Below are positions 1 to 9,896 of a stretch of 34,251 bases of DNA, one piece after another. The DNA comes from an uncultured Acetatifactor sp. GTDB taxonomy: Bacteria; Bacillota; Clostridia; Lachnospirales; Lachnospiraceae. Under the pieces are notes generated by a model. The model worked only from the letters and a program-made list of their open reading frames with translations. It was not told where the DNA came from and ran no database searches. Positions within the stretch are counted from its first letter, which is position 1. Every line of letters starts with the position of its first letter. The position numbers and the translations under genes are program-made. The stretch is taken from contig CAJUSI010000047.1 of the NCBI GenBank assembly GCA_910589035.1, positions 1 to 34,251 of the forward strand, given 5' to 3'.

Positions 1-1
1 C

Positions 2-1302
2 AAATATTGAAATTTGCACAAAACTACCCTACCAATTTCAAAACAGCTTTAAGTGATGCACCATTTTTTATAAACTGGTGCAGATTACCGATTCGCTCTG
101 TTTTGACTTGATTCTGAAAATACCGGTATCCTTCCTCGAAGGTATTGTATTTCCCGGAATGCATACAGCACATGTAATGAACCAATGACATAATCAGCCA
201 GTACCGTTCGATTCCCTGCCGTGAGCGGATCTGATATTTGTCCAGCGCGAGTTTGTTTTTGCTCTGACGGAAAAATAATTCGATCGGCCACCGTTCTGTA
301 TATGTGTCAAGGATTTCCTGTGTGGATATTCCGACATTTGTGGATATAAATACCCTCAGCGCTTTCGGATCTCCAAAGGCTTCCCGGGGATAGCTGATCA
401 TAACCACCGCGTTTGGAATATCATTGAGTTCTCCTTCGTAGCGCTACACATAGAATTCACGGCCGCCAACGGTCACAAGGCTGACAGCACGGTCTGTTTT
501 TTTCAAATGAAGGGCAAACTCACTGACTTTCTGGCGGATTCCGCATGGATAGATGACCCGGTTGGTCTTCAGCGCTCCGATCGTATAAAAACCTTTCCGG
601 ATAAAACTGTCCATTACCTTTACGGAGGTATACCAGCTGTCACAAAGGAAATAGGAAATCACCGGTGCCACGGGAAGCTCATCCGCAATCTCCCGGACAA
701 TCTGTATCTTTGATTTTGATTTGTCATACAGGATGTCGGCATAATTCAGTATGAGCCCATTACAGGAAAGCATGACAGAAACAATCTGATGCCCATAATC
801 CTGACAGCCCTTTAAATGGGATTGATGGAAGTACGCCGCTTCAATTGGATGCCCGGCCTGTGACGAAGGCCTGGTATGCGAAGCAATCGTATCATCCACA
901 ATACAGAAAACAGGCTCTCCTGAGCGTTGCGCTTCCTGATATATAACCTGTATGACGGCTTTTTTCAAAGTATCCTGGAGAGCAGCATCATTCCACTTGC
1001 CGTGGTTCAGAAAATAGGCGGTTGTGGTTCTATGCTGGTTACTTACTTCGGCGAAGTCTACAGTTTTCCCCCTGTAACCACGAAGGAGAACGGAAACAAT
1101 GATAGTCATCAGATGGTTCAGGTACACATCGGATAAAAATAATCCGAGTTTTAAGGTTTTAAAGTAATTGTAAATACTGTTAGAATGATGTATACTGTTT
1201 TCAACGGGCACCCCCTTGTTGTTTGAGTATGTTGTTTGTTGATACTTCAATTATACATCATTCAGCAGCGGGTGTCTTTATTTTGTGCAAAATTTGGTAT
1301 TT
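2..1302 (-). mobile_element. IS element of the IS4/IS701-like DDE group, about 1.3 kb, inactive
   Basis: Terminal inverted repeats are visible at 2-23 and 1281-1302. The left copy and the reverse complement of the right copy agree at 18 of 22 bases and share the block aaat...ttgcacaaaa. They enclose one transposase frame on the minus strand that fills the element. The left end lies at the window edge, so a target duplication cannot be checked. The right end is 83 bp before the gajA start. The transposase carries an in-frame stop, so the copy probably cannot move by itself. Family assignment is from protein character only. Confidence 0.8.
24..1250 (-). pseudogene. DDE transposase interrupted by one in-frame TAG
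   Basis: The minus-strand frame would encode about 408 residues, but a TAG at 444-446 splits it into a 268-residue N-terminal part and a shorter C-terminal part in the same frame. The reading continues in frame across the stop (…GREFYV-stop-RYEGELND…), so this is a point nonsense change and not a frameshift. The first two catalytic aspartates are likely in CIVDDT and FLCDSWY of the upstream part. The catalytic glutamate lies in RWPIELFFRQSK of the downstream part, so the stop separates the catalytic residues and the product should be dead unless read through. The start at 1250 follows the long hydrophilic N-terminus. It belongs to the DDE superfamily (IS4/IS701-like); the exact IS name is not recognised. 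Confidence 0.85.
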
Positions 1303-1385
1303 ACTCATTTATAGTATACAAGCTAAACAAAATTAGCATGATAATTGAATGTAGAATTATTATGCTTATTATTGGGAGGATACAT

Positions 1386-3290
1386 ATGTTTTTAAAGAGT
1401 GTATACGTGAAAAATTTCCGAAGCCTGCACAACATACATATAGACTTGGATGAAAGCACAATATTAATAGGTGAAAACAATGCAGGAAAAACTTCTTTTA
1501 TGGACGCAATAAGAATTGCGCTTAATAGAGTAAATGGCAGATACACTTTTGAAGACTATGATTATTACATGGATGTTCAAGTCCTCTCTCCGAAAGATTC
1601 TGATGGAATCGAAATCATTTTGATATTTCAGGAGAGAACCATGGGAGAATGGGATGGATATATCATGGATAATCTGGGGGAGGCTGTCCAGTTCATTGAG
1701 GGAGAACCAGATTTAGGAGCTATCATCGTCAAGGTATCCTCTATATATAATCAAGCGACAAATGAATTTGAGTCAAAAGGTTCTTTTCTGAATAATAAAT
1801 TTGAAGAAATTGCCGGAAGAGTACAGGCTAAACTCTCTACGTTTTACAATCTGTGCCCCGTTTTCTATTTACAGGCACTCAGGAACATAAAAGATACTTT
1901 CAGCAATAGGTCTCCTATGTGGGGAAAGTTTCTAAAGAAGGCTAACATTCCACAAGAGAAACTATTGGAGCTACAAGAAGGCATTAAGACACTGAATAAA
2001 GAAATCATAGAAAACGATACAAACTTGACCAAATTGGTGGGCACTTTGGAAGAGGTGCAGAAAGTGTTGGATTTTCAGGGGGATGACCTTGTGGCAATCA
2101 ATGCATTGCCAATAAAGACATGGGAGCTTCTGTCCAAAGCACAGGTAGTATTAAATAATGCCAGTCAGGTCAGCTTTCCGTTGGAGAGACATGGACAGGG
2201 AACGCAAAGTGTAACAACTATTTTACTGTTCAAGGCATATATTGATATTTTGCTGGCTGAGCTGAATACTGCTAATGCAGAGGCTATATTGATGATTGAA
2301 GAGCCAGAGGCGCATCTCCATCCCCAGGCAACACAGGCAATAGAAAAAGTGATACAGGAGTTGAGGTGCCAGAAAATACTTACGACACATTCTCCCTACT
2401 TTTTGCAGAATGTTAATCTTTTAAATATTAGGCTTTTTAAGAAAGTGAATGGAAAGACAGAAGCAATTAAGATAATCGATAAAATTACCATTCCTTTAAC
2501 GGAAATACCCGAGAGCCTTTGCAGAATGGCTCCACATTATGATAATATATTAGAGTTAAACGAAGAAAAGAAAACATTAATCATACATAAGCCTATATTC
2601 AGGGAAGTTGCACGTGCATTAAAAGGAGTCTGTAAAGAAGATGGAATAGACGATTATATTTTAAAATCACGGGATATTTTTATCACAGAGGAACTGAATA
2701 GCCTGAATATGTATGTGCAGCGTACAAGAGGTGAAATTCTATTTGCCAGAAAGTGGATATTATATGAAGGGCAAACAGAAGAGGTCATAATCCGTTTTTG
2801 CGCAGAGAAACTGGGATATAATCTGGAACAATACGGCATAAGCGGCGTTTTCTACAGGACGAATGGCTCAGCGGGTGCGTTTGTCAAATTGGCCCGCATA
2901 CTGGGCATAGAGTGGGTATTGCTTGGTGACAGGGACTTACAAGGGAGGAAAACGATTGGCGAAATACGAAATTGTGGATATTCACAAGAAGAGATTGCGC
3001 AAAAGGTATTTCTCACAAGTGAAAAAGATATAGAAAATGAGTTTGCAAAGAATGGATTTTTAGCTGATTATGAGACCATAGTGTCTGATATAATTGATGA
3101 TGATGTGAAAAAACTTAAGGAAGATGGGAAAGATAATGAATATAAAGAGGCAATAATATCCATCGTACAGGCAGGAAAAGTCGAATACGCCTATAAGCTC
3201 ATTGATGTCTGGAAAACAAGAAATATGCAAAAAGAAGAGATTCCTGATTTTATAAAAAAGTTCATCGGAGAGGTATGCAAAAATGGGTGA
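1386..3290 (+). CDS. gajA: GajA: OLD-family ATPase/TOPRIM endonuclease of the Gabija anti-phage system
   Basis: The product is 634 residues from ATG 1386, chosen for the GGGAGG site 6-12 bases upstream and because FLKSVYVKNFRSL is the usual start of the family; a longer frame extends into the IS end and is unlikely. The ABC-type ATPase N-terminus shows Walker A GENNAGKTS at about residues 29-37, an ERHGQGTQS signature-like stretch near 280 and Walker B LMIEEPEAHLHP near 305. A TOPRIM nuclease domain follows, with the metal glutamate in YEGQTEE (about 461) and GDRD at about 514-517. In characterised Gabija, GajA nicks DNA when nucleotide is depleted and assembles with the GajB helicase. The next gene overlaps its last 8 bases and begins a UvrD-like helicase, which makes Gabija the best call. 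It is slightly longer than the ~580-residue B. cereus protein. Composition is AT-rich compared with most of the window. Confidence 0.85.
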   Translation: MFLKSVYVKNFRSLHNIHIDLDESTILIGENNAGKTSFMDAIRIALNRVNGRYTFEDYDYYMDVQVLSPKDSDGIEIILIFQERTMGEWDGYIMDNLGEAVQFIEGEPDLGAIIVKVSSIYNQATNEFESKGSFLNNKFEEIAGRVQAKLSTFYNLCPVFYLQALRNIKDTFSNRSPMWGKFLKKANIPQEKLLELQEGIKTLNKEIIENDTNLTKLVGTLEEVQKVLDFQGDDLVAINALPIKTWELLSKAQVVLNNASQVSFPLERHGQGTQSVTTILLFKAYIDILLAELNTANAEAILMIEEPEAHLHPQATQAIEKVIQELRCQKILTTHSPYFLQNVNLLNIRLFKKVNGKTEAIKIIDKITIPLTEIPESLCRMAPHYDNILELNEEKKTLIIHKPIFREVARALKGVCKEDGIDDYILKSRDIFITEELNSLNMYVQRTRGEILFARKWILYEGQTEEVIIRFCAEKLGYNLEQYGISGVFYRTNGSAGAFVKLARILGIEWVLLGDRDLQGRKTIGEIRNCGYSQEEIAQKVFLTSEKDIENEFAKNGFLADYETIVSDIIDDDVKKLKEDGKDNEYKEAIISIVQAGKVEYAYKLIDVWKTRNMQKEEIPDFIKKFIGEVCKNG

Positions 3291-3738
3291 GAAGATATAT
3301 ACACAATCTCAACAGGATGCTATTAATTGGGGAGAAGGACCTGTGATTGTTTTGGCAGGTCCGGGTTCCGGCAAAACAGCAGTACTTACTGAAAGAATCA
3401 TCCGGCTTTTAAAAGACGCTGAAAGAGAATCTTTCAGGATATTAGCGTTGACATTTACCAATAAAGCGGCAGCCGAAATGAGTGAACGAGTGGCTGCAGG
3501 CATCGAAAATCAGGATAGAAGGCTGTTTATAGGGACATTTCACTCATTTTGCTCAGAGGTGCTTCGTAATCATGGTTCTTATGTCAATTTAAAGTCAGAT
3601 TTTGAAATATATAGTTCAAATGATGATTTAAATGCGGTGGTAAATGAGATTAAGGAGGAATATTGTGAGCAGCACCCGGAGGACGAAATATCTGAATTGA
3701 AGCAAATACCAAGGGCGGCTACATTATCCTGGGAGTAA
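3283..3738 (+). pseudogene. gajB: gajB remnant: N-terminus of UvrD/Rep-like helicase, truncated
   Basis: The ATG at 3283 overlaps the gajA end, the usual gajA-gajB arrangement. The first ~140 residues are a clear superfamily 1A helicase start: the Q-motif-like TQSQQDAI, Walker A LAGPGSGKT near residue 30, motif Ia LTFTNKAAAEM near 65, and GTFHSF near 88. Homology ends around base 3700. From there the DNA encodes, in another frame, the middle of an AlbA_2 protein, and the helicase frame stops at 3738 after a short foreign tail. All later helicase motifs (Walker B onwards, the 2A/2B domains) are missing; a typical GajB has about 490 residues. A stable short product would bind nucleotide at best. 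Gabija is therefore expected to be non-functional unless GajA has a role alone. Confidence 0.85.
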
Positions 3739-5114
3739 AAGAGGATAAAAAGAAGCCCTCACCGGAAGAAAGGTTTAACATACAGGGAATCAAGAATCCC
3801 GGAAAGCAAATAGAGGATTTCTGGAATACAATCAACGGAAATAAAGTCAATGCCAATATCCTGAAAGACGAAGACGTATTCATCGTAGAGGAGAACGGCA
3901 TTCGTTTGATTGTAATAAAAGTCCCCAGGGCAGACTATAAACTGCGTCCGGTCTATGTGGGAGAAAACCCATATAAGGGCACATACAAGAGAAATAACGA
4001 AGGAGACTATCACGCCACAAACTACGAAGTTGACGGGATGATTCGTGACAAGAATCCGGACGGAAATGACGGTATGATTCTCGAGTACTACACAATGGAA
4101 GACATCGACAAAGAGACACTGCGGAAATACCGCCAGATTTTTGAAATCAGAAACGATGGCCATGTCTGGAATTCCCTTGACGATCAATCATTTCTTGAAA
4201 AGCTTGGTGGATACCGAAAAGACCGAAGAGAAGAAAAAGAGGGCCTGACCCTTGCAGGTCTGATGATGTTCGGAGACGGGCTTGCCATAAGGGACGAGTT
4301 CGACAACGTGTTCATGGATTACCGGGACGAAAGCGAGGTCACGCCGGAGATTCGCTGGAACGACCGCATCACCTATGATGGAACCTGGGAAAACAACCTA
4401 TTCAACTTCTTTACGAAAGTCACGCCAAAGCTGACTGCCGACCTGAAGAAGCCCTTTAAGCTGGAAGGGATGCAGCGCATTGATGAGACTCCTGTCCATA
4501 AGGCAGTCAGGGAGGCTTTCGTGAACCTGACTATACATGCGGATTATTTGATGGATGCAGGAACCTTAAAAGTGATAAAGCGTGCGGACGGATTTGAATT
4601 TACGAATCCCGGAATCTTGAAGCTTCCTCTTGAGGAAATCTACCAGGGAGGGAATTCCAAGCCAAGGAATCCCCGCATGCAGACAATGCTCAGGATGATT
4701 GGATTTGGAGATAATGCCGGTTCCGGTTTTCCGGCCATTTTAGCGGCATGGAAAGAGGAAGGCTGGATAGAGCCAGAACTGAAAGAAGACACGAGGTTGA
4801 ATCAGGTTACTTTGACATTAAAGATGATTGCAAATGAAAAGGAGATGAAAGAAGATAAGAACTTCAATCAAAAAAATGAAAGAAGTTTGAAAGAAGTTTT
4901 GAAAGAAGTTTTAATAGCAAAAGAGTATGAGAAAATGTTTCCTATTATTGAATATTTAGAGGGAAATTCTGCTATTACGACGCAGACTGCTGAACGGCTG
5001 ACAGGAAGGTCATCGGCTACGGCATGGCGTTATTTAAAGAAACTTGTAGAGGCAGGAATAATAGAGCCTGATGGAAATACAAATAATGTAGAATACAGAA
5101 AAATTGTGAATTAG
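3702..5114 (+). pseudogene. AlbA_2 (Schlafen-type) / HATPase_c_4 protein, 5' end deleted
   Basis: From 3702 the frame reads ANTKGGYIILGV, the hallmark of an AlbA_2 putative DNA-binding domain, but the upstream half of that domain and the start codon are gone. The frame is open to 5114. The middle matches the RecG-C/HATPase_c_4-type C-terminal module (VHKAVREAFVNLTIHADY, FTNPGILKLP, GNSKPRNP, GDNAGSGFPAI). The last ~60 residues look like a winged-helix (TQTAERLTGRSSATAWRYLKKLVEAG). Inside it three near-identical gaaagaagttt units encode a lysine/glutamate-rich linker. An internal TTG at 3906 could restart translation, without a good ribosome site. Genes of this type are seen as accessory members within BREX loci, which fits the pglZ start 60 bases later. 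The product is probably non-functional. Confidence 0.75.
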
Positions 5115-5174
5115 GTGAAATGCAAAGATAATAACCAACGTAACTGGCCATGGGAAAGGAAAATGAGGCAAAAA

Positions 5175-7697
5175 ATGGCAGAATTAAACCTAAAACAAAT
5201 TATAGACCGTCTCAATGCAGAGTTTGTTGGAGACACCCGCAAACTGGTCTTCTGGTACGACGATAAAGCAGAGTTTGAGGTGGATATGCAGGAAATGGCG
5301 CTGGAAAATGCCAAGGTATATTTCCTGCAGCCGGACAATCAGTTCCAGACAAAAATCTTTCTGGAGCGCATAGACAAGACGACCAATTACTTAATCTATG
5401 CACCCTTTCCGAAGCCGGACGTAAGGGACAACCACCTGGAGGACACATTGCTGTACTCCAAACGCTTCTTTGCAGACCGTGCATCCCTTTTGGCGGTGGA
5501 TTTAGGAATAGAAGAAAAGTACAAGCCTGTCATTGAGAAGCATATTAAATTCTTTGCAGAGAAAGAGCGGACCAGGCGTTTTTATGACTTGGAGATTGAG
5601 AATTTTAATGAAGAAAACATCCTGACCGGGCTTCTCAGCGCAATCTGCCGTACCCGAACCTGCTCCTTCGAGGAAGTGATTCGGATAATGCTGACCGAGG
5701 GAAGCCTGGAGGAGAACAAGTTTCTGGCAGAGATGGAAAAGTACGATTTACAGGATGCTTTCTGGAAGCTCTGCGAGCAGCAATTTGGTTACACCGATGT
5801 AAAGCCGACTTTGGAGAAGCTGACAGCCACTTTGTTCGTTACATATACAGCAAAGTACGTTCAGGCCGAACTGCCGAAGCCGTGGAAAGTATTTGTGTCC
5901 TATAAATCAGGCAACATCATTGCTTTCCTTGATAACCTGATGAACAATGTATTATATCGGGAACGATATGATGTACTCTCGGATCATGTGGCAGCCGGGT
6001 TAAACGCCATGTCATCCTTTATGGCCTGCCTGCCGGAAGAACTGTTGGAATGCGATACATTTCTGTGCATTGACCAGATTCTGATAAATTGGGTGGCCCA
6101 GCGTCTGTTGGCGGAGGATACCGGGGCAAAGCTGAATGGACTGAGCATTCCGCAGATTTGTGAGAAGCGGATGAAAATGCACTTTGGCAGCAAAGTCGGC
6201 AAGGAGTATCAGCTGCTTTGCAGTGCCTGGCAGCTGGTTCGCGCAGGAGACTATAGCTGCCCGGATGGATTTCGGGCCATCCTTTTGCAGTACCAGAAAA
6301 GGGATTTTCAGCTGGATCAGGAATATAGGCATTTTTATTTTATGTATGACCAGCTGGAGGATACGTCTTTCCTGGAACCCCTGCGCGATTTGATTGAAAA
6401 TATATATACCAATGAGTATCTGGCAGTCCTGCTTCCAAAGTGGAATGCCGGTATTCGAGAAACGGATGCTTTCCTGCAGCTTCCGTTACAGCGAGCTTTC
6501 TATGAGCATTATGTCAAAAATACAAAAGAGCGTACCATCGTGATTATTTCAGATGCGCTGCGGTATGAGGTCGGCCAGGAGTTGTTCCGAAAGATGCTGG
6601 ATGACCCGAAATGCACAGCCAGTCTGGAGCCCCAGTTAAGCGTGCTGCCCTCATATACCCGTCTGGGAATGGCTGCGCTTTTGCCCCACACATCGCTTAC
6701 CGTCACCGATGATTATAAGGTTTTGGCTGACGATGCGCTTTGTGATGACCTGGTCGGCCGTCAGACTGTTCTGCAAAAGCACAGCCCCAGCGGTGTCTGT
6801 GTGCAGTTCGATGACATTAAGTCCCTGAAAAAGGCGGAGCTGCGGGATATTTTTACGGGCAGGCAGACCATATATGTGTACCATAATCAGATTGATGCCA
6901 GAGGGGACAAAGCAAATACAGAAAATGAAGTGTTCGTGGCCTGCCAGGAGGCGGTTGCTGAGATAATGGAGCTGATTCGGCGCATCTCCCTCAATGCCAA
7001 TACATATCACTTTATCGTAACGGCAGACCATGGTTTTATCTATAAGCGGGATAAGGTATCGGAGAGGGACAAGATTAAAACATGGAATGACAAAAAGGCT
7101 TTTGCAAGCCGCCGCTTCATTGTTGCCCCGGAGCCGATGGTGGATGACGGGATTGACTCCATTCGTCTGGGAGAAGTTTTAGGGAATGATGATACGAAAG
7201 TGGTGTCCTTTCCAATCAACAGCAATGTCTTCAAGGTGACCGGTGGGGGCGCGAATTATGTGCACGGCGGTTCTTCTCCCCAGGAGATGCTGGTGCCCGT
7301 TTTGGAAATCAAGATGGAGCGCGGACACATGGAGACCCGCAAGGCAGGAATCGCACTGGTCAGCATGGTACAGAAAATCACCAACAAGACTACCATCCTG
7401 GATTTTATCCAGTCGGACTCAGTGAGCGATACGGTTAAGGCGGCATCCTACAAAATATTTTTTATCTCCGAGGAGAATGAGCGGATTTCCAATGAGAATA
7501 GCTATATAGCTGACAGCAGGGAACCGGAAGCGAGAAAGCGGATTTTCCGGATGAAGTTCCAGTTCAAGGATAAAAAATATCACAAGGACAAGCAGTATTT
7601 TCTTGTGGTGCGTGACGCGGACAGCGGGTTTGAGACATTCCGCCATCCGGTGATCATGGATCTGATGTTCGCGGATGATTATGGATTTGGGTTTTAG
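5175..7697 (+). CDS. pglZ: BREX phosphatase-domain protein PglZ (type A)
   Basis: The product is 840 residues from ATG 5175 (GAGG seven bases upstream); ATG 5163, with AAAGGA upstream, and GTG 5115 are in-frame alternatives. The N-terminus (KLVFWYDDKAEFE) is typical of PglZ type A. The alkaline-phosphatase-superfamily core is visible as IISDALRYEVGQE (SDALRYE about residues 459-465) and TADHGFIY (about 616), the metal-binding positions. In BREX, PglZ is a core component of the complex that marks host DNA and blocks phage replication together with BrxB, BrxC and PglX. Here it is followed 23 bases later by brxL, the usual end of a type 1 locus, but none of the upstream partners remains. The frame is intact with no sign of decay. 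It is either a recent orphan or has a partner elsewhere. Confidence 0.9.
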   Translation: MAELNLKQIIDRLNAEFVGDTRKLVFWYDDKAEFEVDMQEMALENAKVYFLQPDNQFQTKIFLERIDKTTNYLIYAPFPKPDVRDNHLEDTLLYSKRFFADRASLLAVDLGIEEKYKPVIEKHIKFFAEKERTRRFYDLEIENFNEENILTGLLSAICRTRTCSFEEVIRIMLTEGSLEENKFLAEMEKYDLQDAFWKLCEQQFGYTDVKPTLEKLTATLFVTYTAKYVQAELPKPWKVFVSYKSGNIIAFLDNLMNNVLYRERYDVLSDHVAAGLNAMSSFMACLPEELLECDTFLCIDQILINWVAQRLLAEDTGAKLNGLSIPQICEKRMKMHFGSKVGKEYQLLCSAWQLVRAGDYSCPDGFRAILLQYQKRDFQLDQEYRHFYFMYDQLEDTSFLEPLRDLIENIYTNEYLAVLLPKWNAGIRETDAFLQLPLQRAFYEHYVKNTKERTIVIISDALRYEVGQELFRKMLDDPKCTASLEPQLSVLPSYTRLGMAALLPHTSLTVTDDYKVLADDALCDDLVGRQTVLQKHSPSGVCVQFDDIKSLKKAELRDIFTGRQTIYVYHNQIDARGDKANTENEVFVACQEAVAEIMELIRRISLNANTYHFIVTADHGFIYKRDKVSERDKIKTWNDKKAFASRRFIVAPEPMVDDGIDSIRLGEVLGNDDTKVVSFPINSNVFKVTGGGANYVHGGSSPQEMLVPVLEIKMERGHMETRKAGIALVSMVQKITNKTTILDFIQSDSVSDTVKAASYKIFFISEENERISNENSYIADSREPEARKRIFRMKFQFKDKKYHKDKQYFLVVRDADSGFETFRHPVIMDLMFADDYGFGF

Positions 7698-7720
7698 CGA
7701 TACTGTGGGAGGCGGTTTTG

Positions 7721-9838
7721 ATGATGGACTTCATGGACAGTGATGACACTAGGGCTGTGCTGAGAGGGAAGCTGAGGGAGAATTTTGACGGGAAAATTGT
7801 CCGGAAAGATTTAACAAAGAAAATGAAAGAGGGAGCCAATGTCCCGGTCTACGTCCTGGAATTTCTTCTGGGGCAGTACTGCAGCGCGGATGATCCTGAA
7901 ATCATTGAAGATGGCGTAAATAATGTAAAGCGCATTCTTGCAGATAATTTTGTGCGCCCGGACGAGGCTCAGAAGATTTTATCCGTGCTGCGGAAGAATG
8001 GCAGCCATACGGTCATTGATATGGTCACAGTCAGGCTGGACATCAAAAAGGATTGCTATTTTGCCGAATTTTCCAATCTTGGATTGACGACCATACCTAT
8101 TTCGGATGATTACCCGGAAAAGTATGACCGTCTATTATGCGGTGGGATTTGGTGCATTGTGCAGCTGGAGTATGAGGTGGAAGGAGATGCCAGTTTCGGA
8201 ATTGTTTCATCCGATGGAGAAATGCTGAAATCCAGGCAAAAGAAGCAAAAGGATATTTCTCCGATCAGTATCCGAAAGCTGACACCCATTCAGATGCCCC
8301 ACATTGAATTGGAAGAGTTGAAGGCAGGGCGGAAAGCATTTACGAAGGATGAGTGGATTGATGTGCTTCTGCGTTCAATCGGAATGGAGCCAGAGGTGCT
8401 GTCTTACCGGGAGAAATGGCTGCTTTTGACCCGCATGCTTCCACTGGTTGAGAACAATTTCAATTTGTGCGAATTAGGGCCCAGAAGTACCGGAAAATCC
8501 CACTTGTATAAAGAAATATCGCCCAACAGTATCCTGGTGTCCGGCGGACAGACAACGGTTGCAAACCTGTTCTACAACATGGGCAGAAAGACAGTGGGAT
8601 TGGTGGGGCTGTGGGACTGCGTTGCTTTTGACGAGGTGGCGGGCATTCGGTTCAAAGACAAAGACGGTATCCAGATTATGAAAGATTACATGGCATCCGG
8701 ATCTTTTGCACGGGGCAAAGAGGAAAAGGCGGCTTCCGCATCCATGGTGTTCGTGGGAAATATCAATCAGAGCGTGGATGTGCTGCTTAAGACTTCCAGT
8801 CTGTTCGACCCTTTTCCGCCGGAAATGGGGACGGACACAGCTTTTCTTGACCGGATGCACTGCTATATTCCAGGATGGGAGATTCCTAAGTTCCGCCCGG
8901 AGCATTTCACGGATGACTACGGGTTCATATCGGACTATCTGGCGGAGTTCATTCGGGAATTGCGGAAAGAGCAGTACGGGGATGTGCTGGACAAGTATTA
9001 TCGTCTGGGCAAAAACCTGAATCAACGGGATACAATCGCGGTTCGGAAAATGGTGGGCGGCTTTGTGAAGTTGCTGTATCCGGACGGCGTGTTCACGAAA
9101 GAGGAGCTGGAGGAGATACTCAAGATATCACTGGAGATGCGCCGCCGTGTGAAAGAGCAGCTGAAGAAGCTGGGCGGTATGGAGTTTTATGATGTGAATT
9201 TCTCTTACATAGACAATGAGACCTTTGAGGAGAAATATGTCTCTGTGCCGGAACAGGGCGGCGGAAAGCTGATTCCGGATGGCATGTGCAACCCGGGACA
9301 GGTATATACGGTTTCCCAGGGTAAGTCCGGCATGATTGGAGTCTTTCGACTAGAGTCTCAGATGCTGCCGGGGAATGGCAGGTTTGAGAGAACGGGGCTT
9401 GGTTCAGACAGGGATGCCAAGGAAGCCTCTAATACGGCTTTTAATTATCTGAAGGCAAATGGCGGGAGAATCAGCGGCTCTATCAGTACTACTATAAAAG
9501 ACTACATCGTAAATTATCAGGATCTGCAGGGAATTGGAATGACCGGAAAGCTGGCGCTTCCTACTTTGATAGCGCTTTGCTCCATTGCGCTGGGAAAGCC
9601 TGCCGTCAGCAATTTGGCGATTCTGGGCGACATCAGCATCAGCGGTACTCTGATCAGGGTGGAGGAACTGGCCAATGTGCTGCAGGTCTGCCTTGACAGC
9701 GGAGCGAAGAGGGTGCTGCTTCCCAGTACGTCCTTTGTTGATTTTGCCACAGTGCCGCCTGAGCTGATGAGTTCTTTCCAGCTGATTCCATATCAAAGCG
9801 CGGAGGATGCGGTTTATAAGGCGTTAGGGGTGGAGTGA
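7721..9838 (+). CDS. brxL: BREX Lon-like AAA+ protein BrxL
   Basis: The product is 705 residues. ATG 7721 is chosen with GGGAGGCGG ending six bases upstream; ATG 7724 is equally possible. The N-terminal part (DLTKKMKEGANVPVYVLEFLLGQY) and the AAA+ core match BrxL: Walker A LGPRSTGKS near residue 256, Walker B-like VAFDEVAG near 306 and a sensor-type FVGNINQ near 345. The C-terminal ~150 residues are Lon-protease-like (LALPTLIALCSIALGKPAVSNLAILGDISISGTL…GAKRVLLP). The canonical Lon PSAG serine motif is not evident, with GMTGKLA at the equivalent place. BrxL proteins form ring assemblies that bind DNA and are required for defence in BREX type 1. The gene is co-directional with pglZ and probably co-transcribed. 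It appears intact although most of its system is missing. Confidence 0.9.
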   Translation: MMDFMDSDDTRAVLRGKLRENFDGKIVRKDLTKKMKEGANVPVYVLEFLLGQYCSADDPEIIEDGVNNVKRILADNFVRPDEAQKILSVLRKNGSHTVIDMVTVRLDIKKDCYFAEFSNLGLTTIPISDDYPEKYDRLLCGGIWCIVQLEYEVEGDASFGIVSSDGEMLKSRQKKQKDISPISIRKLTPIQMPHIELEELKAGRKAFTKDEWIDVLLRSIGMEPEVLSYREKWLLLTRMLPLVENNFNLCELGPRSTGKSHLYKEISPNSILVSGGQTTVANLFYNMGRKTVGLVGLWDCVAFDEVAGIRFKDKDGIQIMKDYMASGSFARGKEEKAASASMVFVGNINQSVDVLLKTSSLFDPFPPEMGTDTAFLDRMHCYIPGWEIPKFRPEHFTDDYGFISDYLAEFIRELRKEQYGDVLDKYYRLGKNLNQRDTIAVRKMVGGFVKLLYPDGVFTKEELEEILKISLEMRRRVKEQLKKLGGMEFYDVNFSYIDNETFEEKYVSVPEQGGGKLIPDGMCNPGQVYTVSQGKSGMIGVFRLESQMLPGNGRFERTGLGSDRDAKEASNTAFNYLKANGGRISGSISTTIKDYIVNYQDLQGIGMTGKLALPTLIALCSIALGKPAVSNLAILGDISISGTLIRVEELANVLQVCLDSGAKRVLLPSTSFVDFATVPPELMSSFQLIPYQSAEDAVYKALGVE

Positions 9839-9896
9839 TAGTGGCTGGGCATTTATGCTATACTGAATTATGTCATGCGACCGCAGGATCTGGAAT

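Noticed and set aside
1386..3738. PARIS or retron-type system based on an OLD-like ATPase
   Set aside because: The overlapping UvrD-like helicase start and the TOPRIM domain match Gabija; no reverse transcriptase or AriB-like partner is seen.
3702..3906. A translated GajB-AlbA_2 fusion protein
   Set aside because: The two pieces are in different frames and the helicase frame stops at 3738.
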